From NCBI GenBank assembly GCA_012840125.1, contig DULZ01000049.1, positions 1 through 54,216 on the forward strand: a stretch of DNA of 54,216 nt, in the 5' to 3' direction. This document shows, piece by piece, positions 1 through 11,494 of this stretch. The notes beneath the pieces are model-generated. The model saw only the letters and a list, made by a program, of their open reading frames with translations, made no database searches and had not been told where the DNA came from. Positions within the stretch are counted from its first letter, which is position 1. Every line of letters starts with the position of its first letter. The translations under genes and the position numbers were made by a program. Source of the stretch: Clostridia bacterium. GTDB lineage: Bacteria; Bacillota; DULZ01.

Positions 1-247
1 GCCGTGCCATTTTTTTGCCGGTGGGCCGGGGAAACCGGGCCGGGTCAAGGGGCTTGCCGGGCGACTCCCGCCTCTGCCGCCGGCGACCGGTAGGGAGGAG
101 GGCTTGGCGGGCAGGAAACCGAATGGGTCCGGGCCTGCGCCCGGGCCTGCCGGTAAAACCGGGTAGTCTTTCAGCGGCACAGCCCGCAGCCGGCCAGCTG
201 GGTAACTCAGGACCGGCCGTGGGCCCGCGGCCCTCAAATGCTGATTC
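1..247. other. GC-rich stretch, no gene seen
   Basis: This lies downstream of the minus-strand LCP-like gene. It is very GC-rich with several short inverted repeats, for example CCGGT-AAA-ACCGG at 150-162. No reading frame here has both a plausible ribosome binding site and a recognisable protein. The short hairpins lack a T-run, so I do not call a terminator. Confidence 0.4.
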
Positions 248-985
248 TCAGGCGGTCAGGTCATACAGGACCCGGCTGAGTTGCTCCTCCTGAAAATGCC
301 AGGTAATCCCTGTACCGGGGGTGAACTGCGGTTCCAGGGACAGGATGAATTTTCGCAGCTCCCGGGGGTTGAGGTTGGAGGCGATGCGGTAGTGAAGCCG
401 GAGGTTATCCCAGGTCAGGGGAAAATCGGTGCTGATGTAGTACCTGGCCTTTAGAAAGAGCCGGGGCAGGTGCCAGAAATAGACTTCCGCTTTGGTGAGG
501 CGGCGCACCAGCTCCCCCAGGATTTCCTCGTCCTGGGGGCCGGGGGCCATGGTAAAGATGCCTTTCAGATCCACCCGCTTGCCGTTGACCAGGATGGGGC
601 CGGTGATTTGCTCCACTTCATCCATGATGGAGTTTTTGATGGTGACCTGGTAAGCAATAGGCACCCGGAGGCACTCCTCCACCGCCTGCCGCAGACGCAG
701 CAGGCCCGCTTCCCGGTAATAACGGCGGAAATCCATCCCCTGCCCGGGTACTTGCCCCTGGGGCGGGAAAAAGACGGCGGCGGACTGGAACCGGTCCCGG
801 TGGTTGATGCTGTAGACGGCCACCATGGCCAACTCCTCGTCTTCAAAGCCGAGGAAAAGGACGTTGAGGTTGTCCGTTTGGGAATTCAGGCTTTCCGGTT
901 GACTTAGGGCCGGCGCGCCGGGGATAAGAAAAAAAGCTCCCCACAGCAGTCCCGCCATAAAGAGCTTTGTCCAAAAAGATCGCAT
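248..985 (-). CDS. Degenerate LytR-CpsA-Psr-like envelope protein
   Basis: A 245-residue protein with an N-terminal hydrophobic signal or anchor (about residues 5-25) and one extracytoplasmic domain. The stretch NLNVLFLGFED followed by a hydrophobic strand and SINHRDR resembles the start of LytR-CpsA-Psr (LCP) domains, which transfer wall polymers from undecaprenyl phosphate to peptidoglycan. The later VEQITGPILVNGKRVDL is placed like the LCP 'GG-V-V' region. The usual arginine-rich catalytic signature (SIPRD, then R-x-R) is not evident, so the protein may be inactive or repurposed. I chose ATG at 985 because GAGGTGAT sits seven bases upstream; the in-frame GTG at 997 is part of that site. 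It starts 45 bases after mbl ends, suggesting co-transcription with the cell-shape gene. The family call is tentative. Confidence 0.5.
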   Translation of the reverse strand: MRSFWTKLFMAGLLWGAFFLIPGAPALSQPESLNSQTDNLNVLFLGFEDEELAMVAVYSINHRDRFQSAAVFFPPQGQVPGQGMDFRRYYREAGLLRLRQAVEECLRVPIAYQVTIKNSIMDEVEQITGPILVNGKRVDLKGIFTMAPGPQDEEILGELVRRLTKAEVYFWHLPRLFLKARYYISTDFPLTWDNLRLHYRIASNLNPRELRKFILSLEPQFTPGTGITWHFQEEQLSRVLYDLTA

Positions 986-1030
986 GTACGGGATCACCTC
1001 ATGGTTAATGTAACCCAGGTGTCCCGCTGG

Positions 1031-2059
1031 TTATACCAGCAGTTTTTTGGAAATGGAGCCCTTATCCTGCAGCACGTTGAGCATGCTGAGGGCTTTGCCG
1101 GTGCCGGCGGCCACGCAGGAAATGGGATCCTCGGCGATGTGAATGGGCAGGTTGGTTTCTTCCATTAATAAGGTATCCAACCCGTTTAACAAGGCGCCCC
1201 CGCCGGTGAGAACGATGCCCTTGTTCACGATATCCGCCGCCAGTTCCGGGGGCGTTTTCTCCAGCACTTCTTTCACGGCGCCGATGACGGCTTCAATGGG
1301 CTCCTGCACGGCAATGGCCGTTTCCTCCGAGGTGACGGTGATGGTTTTGGGAAGACCAGAGACCAGATCCCGGCCCCGGATGTCCATGGACTTTGGTTCC
1401 GTCATCTTCTTGGGGTTCACGGTGCCGATGGCGATTTTCAGTTCCTCGGCGGTCCGCTCCCCGATCATGAGGTTGTATTCCCGGCGGATGTAGCGCACCA
1501 GGGCTTCATCGAATTTATCGCCCCCCACCCGCAGGGACTTGCTGATGACGATGCCTCCCAGGGAAATCACCGCCACGTCGGTGGTGCCGCCGCCGATATC
1601 CACGATCATGCTGCCGCAGGCGTCGCTGATGTCCATGCCGGCGCCCAGGGCGGCAGCCAGGGGCTCTTCCATGAGATAGGCTTGCCTGGCCCCGGCGGCC
1701 AGGGCGGCTTCCCGGACGGCCCTTTCCTCCACGCCGGTAACCCCCGAGGGAATACAGATCATAACCCGCGGCTTGAACAAGAATCTCCGGCCGCAGGCTT
1801 TTTCAATGAAGTGGCGCAGCATCTTTTCGGTGGTGTCGTAGTCGGCAATGACCCCTTCCCGCATGGGCCGCAGGGCGACGATGTTGCCGGGGGTCCGGCC
1901 CAGCATGCGCCGGGCTTCCTCCCCGACGGCAATGATTTTATTGGTCACTTTATCGATAGCCACTACGGATGGTTCGTTCAAGACAATGCCTTTACCTTTG
2001 ACATAGACGAGGACGCTGGCGGTGCCCAGGTCTATGCCGATGTCTAAACCCCAAGCCAA
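1031..2059 (-). CDS. mbl: MreB/Mbl actin-like cell-shape protein
   Basis: A 342-residue bacterial actin that polymerises under the membrane and guides lateral wall synthesis. Visible actin-fold motifs are phosphate-1 GIDLGTASVLVY near the start, phosphate-2 VDIGGGTTDVAVISLGG near residues 155-170, and the adenosine motif GIVLTGGGALLNGLD near 285. Length and collinearity fit MreB/Mbl. I name it mbl because it directly follows spoIIID, as in Bacillus subtilis; sequence alone does not exclude MreB. The start is a TTG behind GGAGAGGAG, and the protein begins with a short segment before IGIDLG as in Mbl. The LCP-like gene follows closely downstream. Confidence 0.93.
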   Translation of the reverse strand: MAWGLDIGIDLGTASVLVYVKGKGIVLNEPSVVAIDKVTNKIIAVGEEARRMLGRTPGNIVALRPMREGVIADYDTTEKMLRHFIEKACGRRFLFKPRVMICIPSGVTGVEERAVREAALAAGARQAYLMEEPLAAALGAGMDISDACGSMIVDIGGGTTDVAVISLGGIVISKSLRVGGDKFDEALVRYIRREYNLMIGERTAEELKIAIGTVNPKKMTEPKSMDIRGRDLVSGLPKTITVTSEETAIAVQEPIEAVIGAVKEVLEKTPPELAADIVNKGIVLTGGGALLNGLDTLLMEETNLPIHIAEDPISCVAAGTGKALSMLNVLQDKGSISKKLLV

Positions 2060-2139
2060 AATACTACAACTCCTCTCCTCACACCTGTGTTGTTCAGCAT
2101 ATTCATTTCGCTAAAAAGGAGAGGATTCCTGTCCGCAAA

Positions 2140-2397
2140 CTACGAAACTTCTCCTTCTTTGTATTTTTTTCTGGTGGCTTCGCCGCCGCGGAGGTGTCTT
2201 TCCGCTTTGTTCTGGTCTAACACCCGCCGCACTTCCTTGGCCAACTGCTCATTGATTTGCGGGAGGCGTTCCGTGACATCCTTATGTACCGTGGATTTCG
2301 AGACCCCGAACACACCGGCCGTTTGCCGCACGGTGGCGGAAGATTCAATAATATATTTGCTAATATCCAGCACCCGCTGGCGGATATAGTCTTGCAT
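2140..2397 (-). CDS. spoIIID: Sporulation transcription factor SpoIIID
   Basis: An 85-residue DNA-binding regulator of the mother-cell program during sporulation. It has a compact helix-turn-helix (AGVFGVSKSTVHKDVTERL, about residues 28-46) followed by a basic C-terminal tail, the arrangement with which SpoIIID binds DNA as a monomer. Length matches the family. It lies directly upstream of mbl, as in Bacillus. Genes for spoIID and the spoIIQ-type protein diverge on the other strand, giving a compact sporulation cluster. The start ATG follows AGGGG about eight bases upstream. Confidence 0.95.
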   Translation of the reverse strand: MQDYIRQRVLDISKYIIESSATVRQTAGVFGVSKSTVHKDVTERLPQINEQLAKEVRRVLDQNKAERHLRGGEATRKKYKEGEVS

Positions 2398-2474
2398 GCC
2401 CGAGCCCCCTATGAAGTTTGCTTTTTATTCTGATTTATATGAACCTTTGGGGGCAAAAAGAACAGGAAAGATGA

Positions 2475-2504
2475 TGAATAACCGGGGTCCCCGCCTCATA
2501 GAAT
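2475..2504 (+). promoter_or_regulatory. SigE-type promoter of spoIID
   Basis: TGAATAA at 2475-2481 and CATAGAAT at 2497-2504 are separated by 15 bases. This fits the sporulation SigE consensus (KMATATT, 14-15 bases, CATACAHT). The Bacillus spoIID gene is also SigE-dependent. The position also argues against ATG 2503 as the start of SpoIID, because that codon lies inside the -10 element. Confidence 0.65.
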
Positions 2505-2553
2505 GTACAAGCAGCACAAGCCCTTACGGGACAGGGGGCACGGGAGGGAAGTC

Positions 2554-3531
2554 ATGCGCCGCTTATTGATTGCCATGATAGTTTGCACGGTGCTGCTGGT
2601 GGTGGTACTGCCGGCGGCCGTGCTTTATTTCTGGACCCCGGCCGGGCAGGAGGAGCGGGTGAAAATCACGCCGGGGCAGGTGCAGCTGCGGGTGCTCTTG
2701 CAAGAAACGGGCCAGGTGGTCACCATGGATCTGGAGGAGTACCTGGTGGGAGTGGTGGCGGCGGAAATGCCGGCGGTCTTTGCACCGGAGGCCTTGAAAG
2801 CCCAGGCAGTGGTGGCCCGCACTTACGCCCTGAAGCGAAAAGAAATCGCCGCCCAGGGGGGCAATCCCCACCACCCGGAAGCGGATGTTTGCAACGACCC
2901 CGCTCACTGCCAGGCCTGGCATTCCCCCAAGGAGCTGCGGGCCCGCTGGGGGCTGTTCCCTTATTACCTGCACCGGAACAAAATCGAGCAAGCGGTGCGG
3001 GATACGGAAGGAGTGGTGGCCACGTACCAGGGGAAGCTGATCGACCCGGTGTACCACTCCACCTCCAACGGCAACACGGAGAACTCGGAGGAGGTGTGGA
3101 AACTGGCGGTGCCTTACCTGCGCAGCGTGGAATCCCCCTGGGACCTGGTGTCGCCTAAGTATCACGCCCAGGTGACCTATGATGTTTCCGAAGTGGCCAC
3201 CCGGCTGGGTCTGGACCCGGGGAGCCTGGCCGGGCAACCGGGCCTGCCCCTCAAGGTGCTGGAACTGACCGGGGGTGGGCGGGTGAAAAAGATCCAAGTG
3301 GGAGATCAAGTCCTCACCGGGGAGGAATTCCGCCGGCTCCTGGATCTCAACTCGGCGGCGGTGTCCTGGGAAAGGCAGGGAGACCGGGTGATCTTCACCA
3401 CCAAGGGCTACGGCCACGGGGTGGGCATGAGCCAGTACGGGGCCAACGGGATGGCCCTGGAAGGATACAACTACCAGCAAATACTTTCCTATTATTATAA
3501 CGGTATCCAGCTTTACCGGATCACGGAATAG
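2554..3531 (+). CDS. spoIID: Stage II sporulation protein D
   Basis: A 325-residue membrane-anchored lytic transglycosylase of the DMP engulfment machinery, acting on septal peptidoglycan. It has an N-terminal transmembrane segment (about residues 4-24) and then the SpoIID domain. Visible signatures are YLVGVVAAEMPA, LKAQAVVARTYAL, a cysteine/histidine-containing VCNDPAHCQAW, the STSNGNTE stretch, and the C-terminal GYGHGVGMSQYGANGMA with its conserved glycine, histidine and glutamine residues. The ATG at 2554 is preferred: GGGAGGGAAG precedes it, and the upstream ATG at 2503 falls inside a SigE-type -10. The M23 partner SpoIIQ follows 300 bases downstream. Confidence 0.95.
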   Translation: MRRLLIAMIVCTVLLVVVLPAAVLYFWTPAGQEERVKITPGQVQLRVLLQETGQVVTMDLEEYLVGVVAAEMPAVFAPEALKAQAVVARTYALKRKEIAAQGGNPHHPEADVCNDPAHCQAWHSPKELRARWGLFPYYLHRNKIEQAVRDTEGVVATYQGKLIDPVYHSTSNGNTENSEEVWKLAVPYLRSVESPWDLVSPKYHAQVTYDVSEVATRLGLDPGSLAGQPGLPLKVLELTGGGRVKKIQVGDQVLTGEEFRRLLDLNSAAVSWERQGDRVIFTTKGYGHGVGMSQYGANGMALEGYNYQQILSYYYNGIQLYRITE

Positions 3532-3831
3532 AGGGGGAGAGTTCTCAAGGCCGGCTTTACACCGGGAATATTTTTGAGGCCCCCTTTACCGGGTCAGGGA
3601 ATGGAGAGGGAATACTCTCTAGGGCACTTTTGCCAGGCCATGAATAAATGGACGATATTCTCCGGGCCAGCCTCACCGAATTTAAGAGCCTTTTGAACAA
3701 GACTGGTAGAAGGAAGGGTTGGCCTGGGCCGGATGAGTATGAGAGGATGCCATAATATGGCATTTTATGGCCAGCGGGACGGTTTAAGGGGCTCCAGCGC
3801 CGTCAATAATAGTTACTGAGGTGATGGAGCA
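3532..3831 (+). other. spoIID-spoIIQ intergenic region with palindrome
   Basis: About 300 bases without a supported gene. It contains a perfect 8-1-8 palindrome at 3747-3763 (ATGCCATA-A-TATGGCAT), which could be an operator or part of a forespore promoter. Two tiny frames of about 31 and 35 codons near 3600-3755 lack ribosome binding sites and are not called. No clear terminator for spoIID is visible. Confidence 0.35.
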
Positions 3832-4602
3832 GTGTTTAAACCGTATACTTTTTTCCAAAATGCCAGAAAAATAATTAATTTGCGCTTTAAAATGGAAGAA
3901 GGCCGGGGTAGGACGTTTAAGCTTCCCCGGGTGAAGGAGCATCCCGCCTACCGGGTGCTGGTAGCGGGGCTGGTCATCACCGGCATCGTGTCTTTAGGCC
4001 AGTACGTCTCCTCCGGGCAGGGCACCAGGGTGGAGATCACCACCCAGTCCCACCCACCGGCCCAATCCACGCCGGTGCTCCTGAAAGAACCGGTGCACCT
4101 GCCGGAGGGCAGCCCTACGGCACCGGCGCATATCCCGGCGGAGGCGGCCGAGGAACCTGCCGGTGAAGAAAAAGGAGGAGGGTTAACCGCCGCCACCGGC
4201 CCGGACTGGACCCAGAGCCGCAAACCCATCCAGGGGCAGGTGGTGGCCGCTTTCCGCTTCGGCTACGCGGAGTTTTTTGATGACTACCGGCTCCACGGCG
4301 GCATTGACTACATGGCCCCTAGAGGCACACCGGTAACGGCGGTGCTGGCGGGGACGGTGACAGCCATTGCCGACCATGAACTGTACGGGAAAATGATTAC
4401 CATTGACCACGGGGACGGCTGGGAAAGCCATTACGCCCCGGTACAGGATGTGGAAGTGGTGCCGGGACAGTGGGTGGAAGCGGGTACCCAATTGGGCCGG
4501 TTGGCAGGTTCCCCGCCGGCGGAGGGCAGCCGGGGCACCCATCTCCATTTTGAGCTCCACCAGCACGGGGAGCCCCTGGATCCGTCGTTATACATTAAAT
4601 AA
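3832..4602 (+). CDS. spoIIQ: SpoIIQ-type M23 peptidase-like sporulation protein
   Basis: A 256-residue protein with one transmembrane segment (about residues 41-57), a low-complexity proline/glutamate-rich stalk (about 65-125) and a C-terminal LytM/M23 domain. SpoIIQ sits in the forespore membrane and forms the channel with SpoIIIAH. The zinc ligands look intact: H155 and D159 in HGGIDYMAP, and H239 of the HLHFE motif with H237. B. subtilis SpoIIQ lacks this set, whereas clostridial versions can retain it. The GTG start follows GAGGTGATGGAG. Placement next to spoIID and spoIIID supports the SpoIIQ assignment over a generic M23 hydrolase. Confidence 0.88.
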   Translation: MFKPYTFFQNARKIINLRFKMEEGRGRTFKLPRVKEHPAYRVLVAGLVITGIVSLGQYVSSGQGTRVEITTQSHPPAQSTPVLLKEPVHLPEGSPTAPAHIPAEAAEEPAGEEKGGGLTAATGPDWTQSRKPIQGQVVAAFRFGYAEFFDDYRLHGGIDYMAPRGTPVTAVLAGTVTAIADHELYGKMITIDHGDGWESHYAPVQDVEVVPGQWVEAGTQLGRLAGSPPAEGSRGTHLHFELHQHGEPLDPSLYIK

Positions 4603-4633
4603 GGAGCAGCCCGCGCTGCTCCTCTATTTTTCC
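4602..4633 (+). terminator. Terminator of spoIIQ
   Basis: A perfect nine-base stem AGGAGCAGC/GCTGCTCCT (4602-4610 and 4615-4623) with a CCGC loop is followed by CTATTTTTCC. It starts at the spoIIQ stop and abuts the murA stop (4624-4626), so it separates two convergent genes. Confidence 0.85.
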
Positions 4634-5874
4634 TCTATCTGGGCTCCTAGAGCCTTCAGTTTTCCCACCAGGTTTTCGTAGCCCCGGTGGATGTGATGCA
4701 CACAGTCCAGTTCCGTGGTTCCCTCGGCCATGAGGCCGGCGATGACTAAAGCGGCGCCGGCTCTTAAGTCGGTGGCCTTGACGGGAGCGCCGGAGAGTTT
4801 GGACACCCCTTTCACCACGGCGGTGTGGCCTTCAATGACGATGTCCGCCCCCATCCTCTTTAACTCGTCCACGTGCATGAAACGGTTCTCGAAAACCGTC
4901 TCCACTACCACGCTGGTACCCCGGGCCACCGTTAAAAGGGCCATCATCTGGGCCTGCATGTCGGTGGGAAAGCCGGGATAGGGCAGGGTTTTCACATCCA
5001 CGGACTTGAGATCATTATCTGCTTTGACCCTAAGCCCCCCGTTTTCCTCGTAAATCTCCACCCCTGCTTCTTCCAGCTTGGCAATGATGGGCTTCAAGTG
5101 ATCCGCGATCACGTTATCCACCAACACATCGCCCCCGGTGGCCGCGGCGGCGGCCATGAAGGTGCCGGCTTCAATCCGGTCGGGAATGATGGTGTGGGTA
5201 GTCCCGTGGAGTTCCTTCACGCCTTCAATTCTAATGATATTGGTACCGGCTCCCGTCACCCTGGCGCCCATGCTGTTTAGAAAAGTGGCCAGGGCCACGA
5301 TTTCCGGTTCTTCGGCGGCGTTTTCGATAATGGTGGTTCCCTCCGCCAGGGTGGCGGCCATCATGATGTTCTCCGTGGCGCCGACGCTGGGAAAGTCCAG
5401 GTAAACCCGGGCGCCGGTCAAGCGATCCGCCTTAGCTTCCACCACCCCGTGGCCGATGCGCACCTGGGCCCCCAAGGCGGCGAAGCCTTTTAAATGGAGA
5501 TCTATGGGGCGGCTGCCGATGGCACAGCCGCCGGGCAGCCACATCCTGGCCCGGCCCTTCTTAGCCAGCAAAGGCCCCATAACAAGAAAAGAAGCCCGCA
5601 TCTTCCGGACATACTCCTGGGGCGGTTCCACCTCGGCGATGGAGCGGGTGTCGATCAGGAGGGAATTGTTATCTTGCCAATGGGCTTGGGCGCCCAATTC
5701 TTCAATGAGCTGGACAATGGTGTGGACATCAGCCAGCCGTGGCGCTTCGTGTAAATAGGACTGTGATTCCGCCAGCAAACTGGCGGCGATAATGGGTAAT
5801 ACGGCATTTTTCGCGCCGCTCACAGTGACTTTGCCTGTGAGTCGCCTTCCCCCAGTAATGGAGAGTTTTTCCAA
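4624..5874 (-). CDS. murA: UDP-GlcNAc 1-carboxyvinyltransferase MurA
   Basis: A 416-residue enolpyruvyl transferase that adds phosphoenolpyruvate to UDP-N-acetylglucosamine, the first committed step of peptidoglycan synthesis in the cytoplasm. The catalytic cysteine is C117 in [15 protein letters not shown], also the fosfomycin target. The early [15 protein letters not shown] and the late [13 protein letters not shown] are further family signatures. I place the start at TTG 5874, giving MEKLSITGG, because GGGAGG lies about eight bases upstream and Bacillus MurA starts MEKI. An in-frame ATG at 5898 would add eight residues. It sits between ywmB and spoIIQ, as murAA does near spoIID in Bacillus. 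Confidence 0.95.
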   Translation of the reverse strand: MEKLSITGGRRLTGKVTVSGAKNAVLPIIAASLLAESQSYLHEAPRLADVHTIVQLIEELGAQAHWQDNNSLLIDTRSIAEVEPPQEYVRKMRASFLVMGPLLAKKGRARMWLPGGCAIGSRPIDLHLKGFAALGAQVRIGHGVVEAKADRLTGARVYLDFPSVGATENIMMAATLAEGTTIIENAAEEPEIVALATFLNSMGARVTGAGTNIIRIEGVKELHGTTHTIIPDRIEAGTFMAAAAATGGDVLVDNVIADHLKPIIAKLEEAGVEIYEENGGLRVKADNDLKSVDVKTLPYPGFPTDMQAQMMALLTVARGTSVVVETVFENRFMHVDELKRMGADIVIEGHTAVVKGVSKLSGAPVKATDLRAGAALVIAGLMAEGTTELDCVHHIHRGYENLVGKLKALGAQIEEK

Positions 5875-6078
5875 CGGCTGTTCCTCCCTGTTCCGCAATC
5901 TTTTACATTATTCCACACGGCGGTCGTATTTCCTTCCTACAAATCTTTACAGCCAGGCCCCTGCCAATATATGTAACCCGGCCGGTGTTCAGTATTACCA
6001 CCCGCCGGCACCCCGGGATGAAGGGGCTTACCGGGTGGACCCTGTCCGGCTGCCCCCGCTGCAAGGGGAAAAGAGGGG

Positions 6079-6813
6079 CTAGTAATCCCGGTAGATCAAA
6101 GGTGAACCTAAATAAATATGAGTCCGGTTATCCAAGGGGTGATAACGGGCCGCCGCCTGGACATTGACAGGCTCGCCCCGCACATCCCGGACAAAGGACT
6201 TGATCCTGGGGGAATGGCCGGCCCAGCTGACCAGCAGGCCGTCCGTGGTTTGCCACGTCTGCCGGACGTCCAGGGATTGAAAAATGTTCCCCAGCAGTGC
6301 TTCTATTTCATTATACGCGGCGCGGCCGGGCAAGGTACCTGCCAGCAAGGCGGCGTACTGGGCCTCAAGGCCGTAAGACGAAAACACCTGCTGCCAGTGG
6401 CGCTCCAGCTTGGGCAATTGGTCCACGTCCCGCAGGGTGGCTTGAGCCAAAAGGCGGGCCCGGCCCCCCTGGGCGGTCAGTGCCAAGGCCAGCTCCATGC
6501 CACCGGATGGGTCATGGAACAAGCAGCCGTTCTCAGTCTTTTTCACCACCGGCTCCGGGCCCGGGGGGAAAAGGGCCGGGCCCAAGACCAGGAGTGCCTC
6601 TTCCCAGGCCGCCTCCCTTTCCGGCGGCAGTTCCACCCGGGCTTGCAGCACCCCTTCCCGGGGTGTCACAGCGGCAGCTGTCAGGGCCGGCACCAGCTGG
6701 GCACCGGCAGGCAGGGGCTCCGGGCCGGAGCGGAGGATCCAGGTATATAACAAGGCAGCCGGGACTGCCAGTAGTCCAACAATCAGATAATAATGTCGCT
6801 TCAGGCTCATCAA
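6079..6813 (-). CDS. ywmB: YwmB-family secreted protein
   Basis: A roughly 244-residue protein with an N-terminal hydrophobic anchor (about residues 8-26). The rest is an extracytoplasmic domain resembling YwmB (DUF1779, a TATA-binding-protein-like fold). Supporting stretches are the CLFHDPSGGMELAL region and the closing VNVQAAARYHPLDNRTHIYLGSPLI, typical of that family. Its function is not established. Its position between the atp operon and murA is the same as in Bacillus. The start is TTG 6813 or ATG 6810, both behind AAGGAGGGG. The next gene, murA, begins 205 bases further on, so a separate promoter for murA is possible. Confidence 0.78.
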   Translation of the reverse strand: MMSLKRHYYLIVGLLAVPAALLYTWILRSGPEPLPAGAQLVPALTAAAVTPREGVLQARVELPPEREAAWEEALLVLGPALFPPGPEPVVKKTENGCLFHDPSGGMELALALTAQGGRARLLAQATLRDVDQLPKLERHWQQVFSSYGLEAQYAALLAGTLPGRAAYNEIEALLGNIFQSLDVRQTWQTTDGLLVSWAGHSPRIKSFVRDVRGEPVNVQAAARYHPLDNRTHIYLGSPLIYRDY

Positions 6814-7140
6814 GCCAAGACCCCTCCTTCTTTTGGTATTCTTGCCAAGGGGAGGGGCGTCTATACTCCCGGTCGCCGGTCCAAAGTACCGGCAGTCTTT
6901 TACGACAGGGGGAATACACAGGGGCGAGAATGGGCGGTACTTGTGTTATAAGCCCATGGTAGAACCGTCTCTCTGTGCAGGCGCAATAAACGCAGAGGCC
7001 GCAAGGATCTCCTTGCGGCCTCCACGCCCTTTGGTTAATTGCATTGCTTTTTAGAAAAGCAAGCTGTTAACTTCTATTCGACTTCCTCCGGGACATTTCC
7101 TGCCCGGTCGTCTGGTAGTTTTTGCAACAAGACACAAGGA
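6814..7140. other. ywmB upstream region, no gene
   Basis: This stretch separates the 3' end of the atp operon from ywmB. It contains a strong hairpin at 6995-7022, listed separately. I see no convincing reading frame and no clear promoter for ywmB, although one is expected here. Confidence 0.35.
6995..7022 (-). terminator. Hairpin, likely atp operon terminator
   Basis: A perfect 13-base inverted repeat, GAGGCCGCAAGGA (6995-7007) and its complement (7010-7022). On the minus strand it is followed by TGCGTTTATTG, a weak T tract. It is the strongest stem downstream of atpC, so it probably ends the ATP synthase transcript. Confidence 0.55.
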
Positions 7141-7168
7141 GGCGCTCCTGTAATCTTTTAGGAGCGCC
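7141..7168 (-). terminator. Hairpin overlapping the end of atpC
   Basis: Arms GGCGCTCCT (7141-7149) and AGGAGCGCC (7160-7168) form a nine-base stem with a ten-base loop. It overlaps the atpC stop codon (7158-7160). The following minus-strand bases have only scattered T residues, so it may protect the mRNA end or act as a partial terminator. Confidence 0.4.
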
Positions 7169-7562
7169 CTGCCGCTTTCAGTCTAGCCAGGGACCGGCGC
7201 AAAGCCGCTTCCGCCCGCGCCACGTCCAGCCCGGGATCGCGCTTGGCCAGCCGTTCTTCCGCTCTTTGCTTGGCCCGGAGGGCTCTGTCCACATCGATTT
7301 CCCCGGCCAGCTCGGCGGTATCGGCCAAAAGCACCGCTTTGTCCTGGGCTACTTCCATAAAGCCGCCGGAGATGGCGGCGGTGTCTTGCTTTCCATCAGC
7401 CTTGTAGGTTAAGACCCCGATGCTCAACTCGGCCACCAGGGGAGCGTGCCCGGGTAGGACGCCCAGGTAACCTTCTTTGGCCGGGGCGATGAAGGAATCC
7501 ACTTCTTCCCGGAGCACCACCCGTTCCGGCGTCACCACTTCCAGCGTAATTTTCTTCGTCAT
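7158..7562 (-). CDS. atpC: ATP synthase epsilon subunit
   Basis: A 134-residue F1 central-stalk subunit linking rotation to the catalytic head and able to inhibit ATP hydrolysis. The N-terminal beta-sandwich is clear (ITLEVVTPERVVLREEVDSFIAP, then GYLGVLPGHAPLVAELSIGVL). The C-terminal helical hairpin is rich in alanine and arginine (RAEAALRRSLARL). Length matches bacterial epsilon. It is the last gene of the atp operon, 15 bases after atpD. The ATG start follows the AAAGGGCGGGAT region. Confidence 0.95.
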   Translation of the reverse strand: MTKKITLEVVTPERVVLREEVDSFIAPAKEGYLGVLPGHAPLVAELSIGVLTYKADGKQDTAAISGGFMEVAQDKAVLLADTAELAGEIDVDRALRAKQRAEERLAKRDPGLDVARAEAALRRSLARLKAAGRS

Positions 7563-7577
7563 GGTTATCCCGCCCTT

Positions 7578-9882
<2,305 letters not shown>

Positions 9883-9934
9883 TTCGGTACTTCACCACCT
9901 TCCGGACGCTTCTTCACGAAGCGTTACAGGCTCG

Positions 9935-11452
9935 CTAGTTTTTTCCTCCGGTAAAGGTCTGCTTGAATTCTTCGATGGCCCCTTTCAGGGCGGCGATGGT
10001 TTCATCGGAGAGCTTCCCGGATTCCCTGATGTCCCGCAAGATCTCGGGATGGGAATTGCGCAGGTACGGCAGGAATTCCTTTTCAAAGGGCCGCACTTGC
10101 TCCACCGGGATATCGTCCAAATAGCCGTTGGTGGCGGCAAAGATAATGGCCACCTGTTCTTCCACGGGCATGGGCTGGTATTGATCCTGCTTCAAGATTT
10201 CCGTCAGCCGTTCGCCGCGGGCCAGGCGGGCTTGGGTGGCTTTATCCAGGTCGGAACCGAACTGGGCGAAAGCAGCCAGCTCCCGGTACTGGGCCAGCTC
10301 AATCCGCAGGCGGCCGGCCACTTGCTTCATGGCCTTGATCTGGGCGGCACCGCCCACCCGGGACACGGAGATACCGGGGTTGATGGCCGGGCGGATACCG
10401 GCATAGAACAAGTCGGATTCCAGGAAGATCTGCCCGTCGGTAATGGAGATCACGTTCGTAGGAATATAGGCGGACACGTCACCGGCTTGGGTTTCAATGA
10501 TCGGCAGGGCCGTAAGACTCCCCCCGCCCATCTCGTCATTAAGCTTTGCCGCCCGCTCCAAAAGCCTGGAGTGGAGATAGAACACGTCGCCGGGGTATGC
10601 TTCCCGTCCGGGCGGACGTCTCAACAACAGGGATAATTCCCGGTAAGCGGCGGCTTGCTTGGATAAATCGTCGTATACCACTAACACGTCTTTGCCGTTG
10701 TACATGAAATACTCGCCCATGGCACAGCCGGAATACGGGGCGATATAGAGCATGGGAGCCGGTTCACTGGCCGTTGCCGCCACCACGATGGTATATTCCA
10801 TGGCGCCGGCTTTCTCCAGGTTGTTCACCACGGAGGCCACGGTGGAGGCTTTCTGCCCGATGGCCACGTAAATGCAGATGACGTTCTGGCCTTTTTGGTT
10901 GATGATGGTGTCCACGGCCAAGGCCGTTTTACCCGTCTGCCGGTCGCCGATAATCAGCTCCCGCTGTCCCCGGCCGATGGGAACCAGGGCGTCAATGGCC
11001 TTGAGACCCGTTTGCAGGGGCTGGTGCACCGGGCGCCGGTACACGACACCGGGGGCCACGTTTTCCACCGGGCGGTACTGGTCGGTGATGATGGGACCTT
11101 TGCCGTCGATGGGCTGGCCCATGGCATTGACCACCCGGCCGATTAAGGCTTCTCCCACCGGTACTTCCACGATCCGGCCGGTTCTCCTGACTTCGTCCCC
11201 TTCACGAATATGGGTATAAGGGCCGAGGATCACGCAGCCGATGTTGTCCTCTTCCAGGTTGAGGGCCATCCCGTAGACATCCTGGGGGAAGAGTAAGAGC
11301 TCCCCGGCCATGACTCCTTCGAGACCGTAAACCCGCGCAATACCGTCCCCTACCTGGATCACCGTACCTACATCAGCCACTTCGACCTCGGACCGGAAAT
11401 TAAGGATCTGGTTCTTGAGAATGGAACTAATCTCATCCGGTCGCAGACTCAT
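9935..11452 (-). CDS. atpA: ATP synthase alpha subunit
   Basis: A 505-residue non-catalytic nucleotide-binding subunit of F1. Visible features are the Walker [17 protein letters not shown] near residue 170, the beta-barrel start [20 protein letters not shown], the [37 protein letters not shown] region with the arginine finger segment (quoted in part), and [15 protein letters not shown]. Length and order are standard. The start is ATG 11452, giving [13 protein letters not shown]. Confidence 0.97.
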   Translation of the reverse strand: MSLRPDEISSILKNQILNFRSEVEVADVGTVIQVGDGIARVYGLEGVMAGELLLFPQDVYGMALNLEEDNIGCVILGPYTHIREGDEVRRTGRIVEVPVGEALIGRVVNAMGQPIDGKGPIITDQYRPVENVAPGVVYRRPVHQPLQTGLKAIDALVPIGRGQRELIIGDRQTGKTALAVDTIINQKGQNVICIYVAIGQKASTVASVVNNLEKAGAMEYTIVVAATASEPAPMLYIAPYSGCAMGEYFMYNGKDVLVVYDDLSKQAAAYRELSLLLRRPPGREAYPGDVFYLHSRLLERAAKLNDEMGGGSLTALPIIETQAGDVSAYIPTNVISITDGQIFLESDLFYAGIRPAINPGISVSRVGGAAQIKAMKQVAGRLRIELAQYRELAAFAQFGSDLDKATQARLARGERLTEILKQDQYQPMPVEEQVAIIFAATNGYLDDIPVEQVRPFEKEFLPYLRNSHPEILRDIRESGKLSDETIAALKGAIEEFKQTFTGGKN

Positions 11453-11494
11453 TCTTCTTCTTCACCTCACTATCCAAACTTCAAAAAAAGGCAC

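Noticed and set aside
2563-3480. Long minus-strand frame opposite spoIID (305 codons)
   Set aside because: It is a high-GC antisense shadow of a confidently identified gene, has no ribosome binding site and shows a histidine/arginine-rich composition unlike a real protein.
3730-3775. SigF or SigG forespore promoter for spoIIQ
   Set aside because: Partial matches (GTATG, CATAATA, GGCATTTTA) have wrong spacing or missing key bases, so none is called although one is expected.
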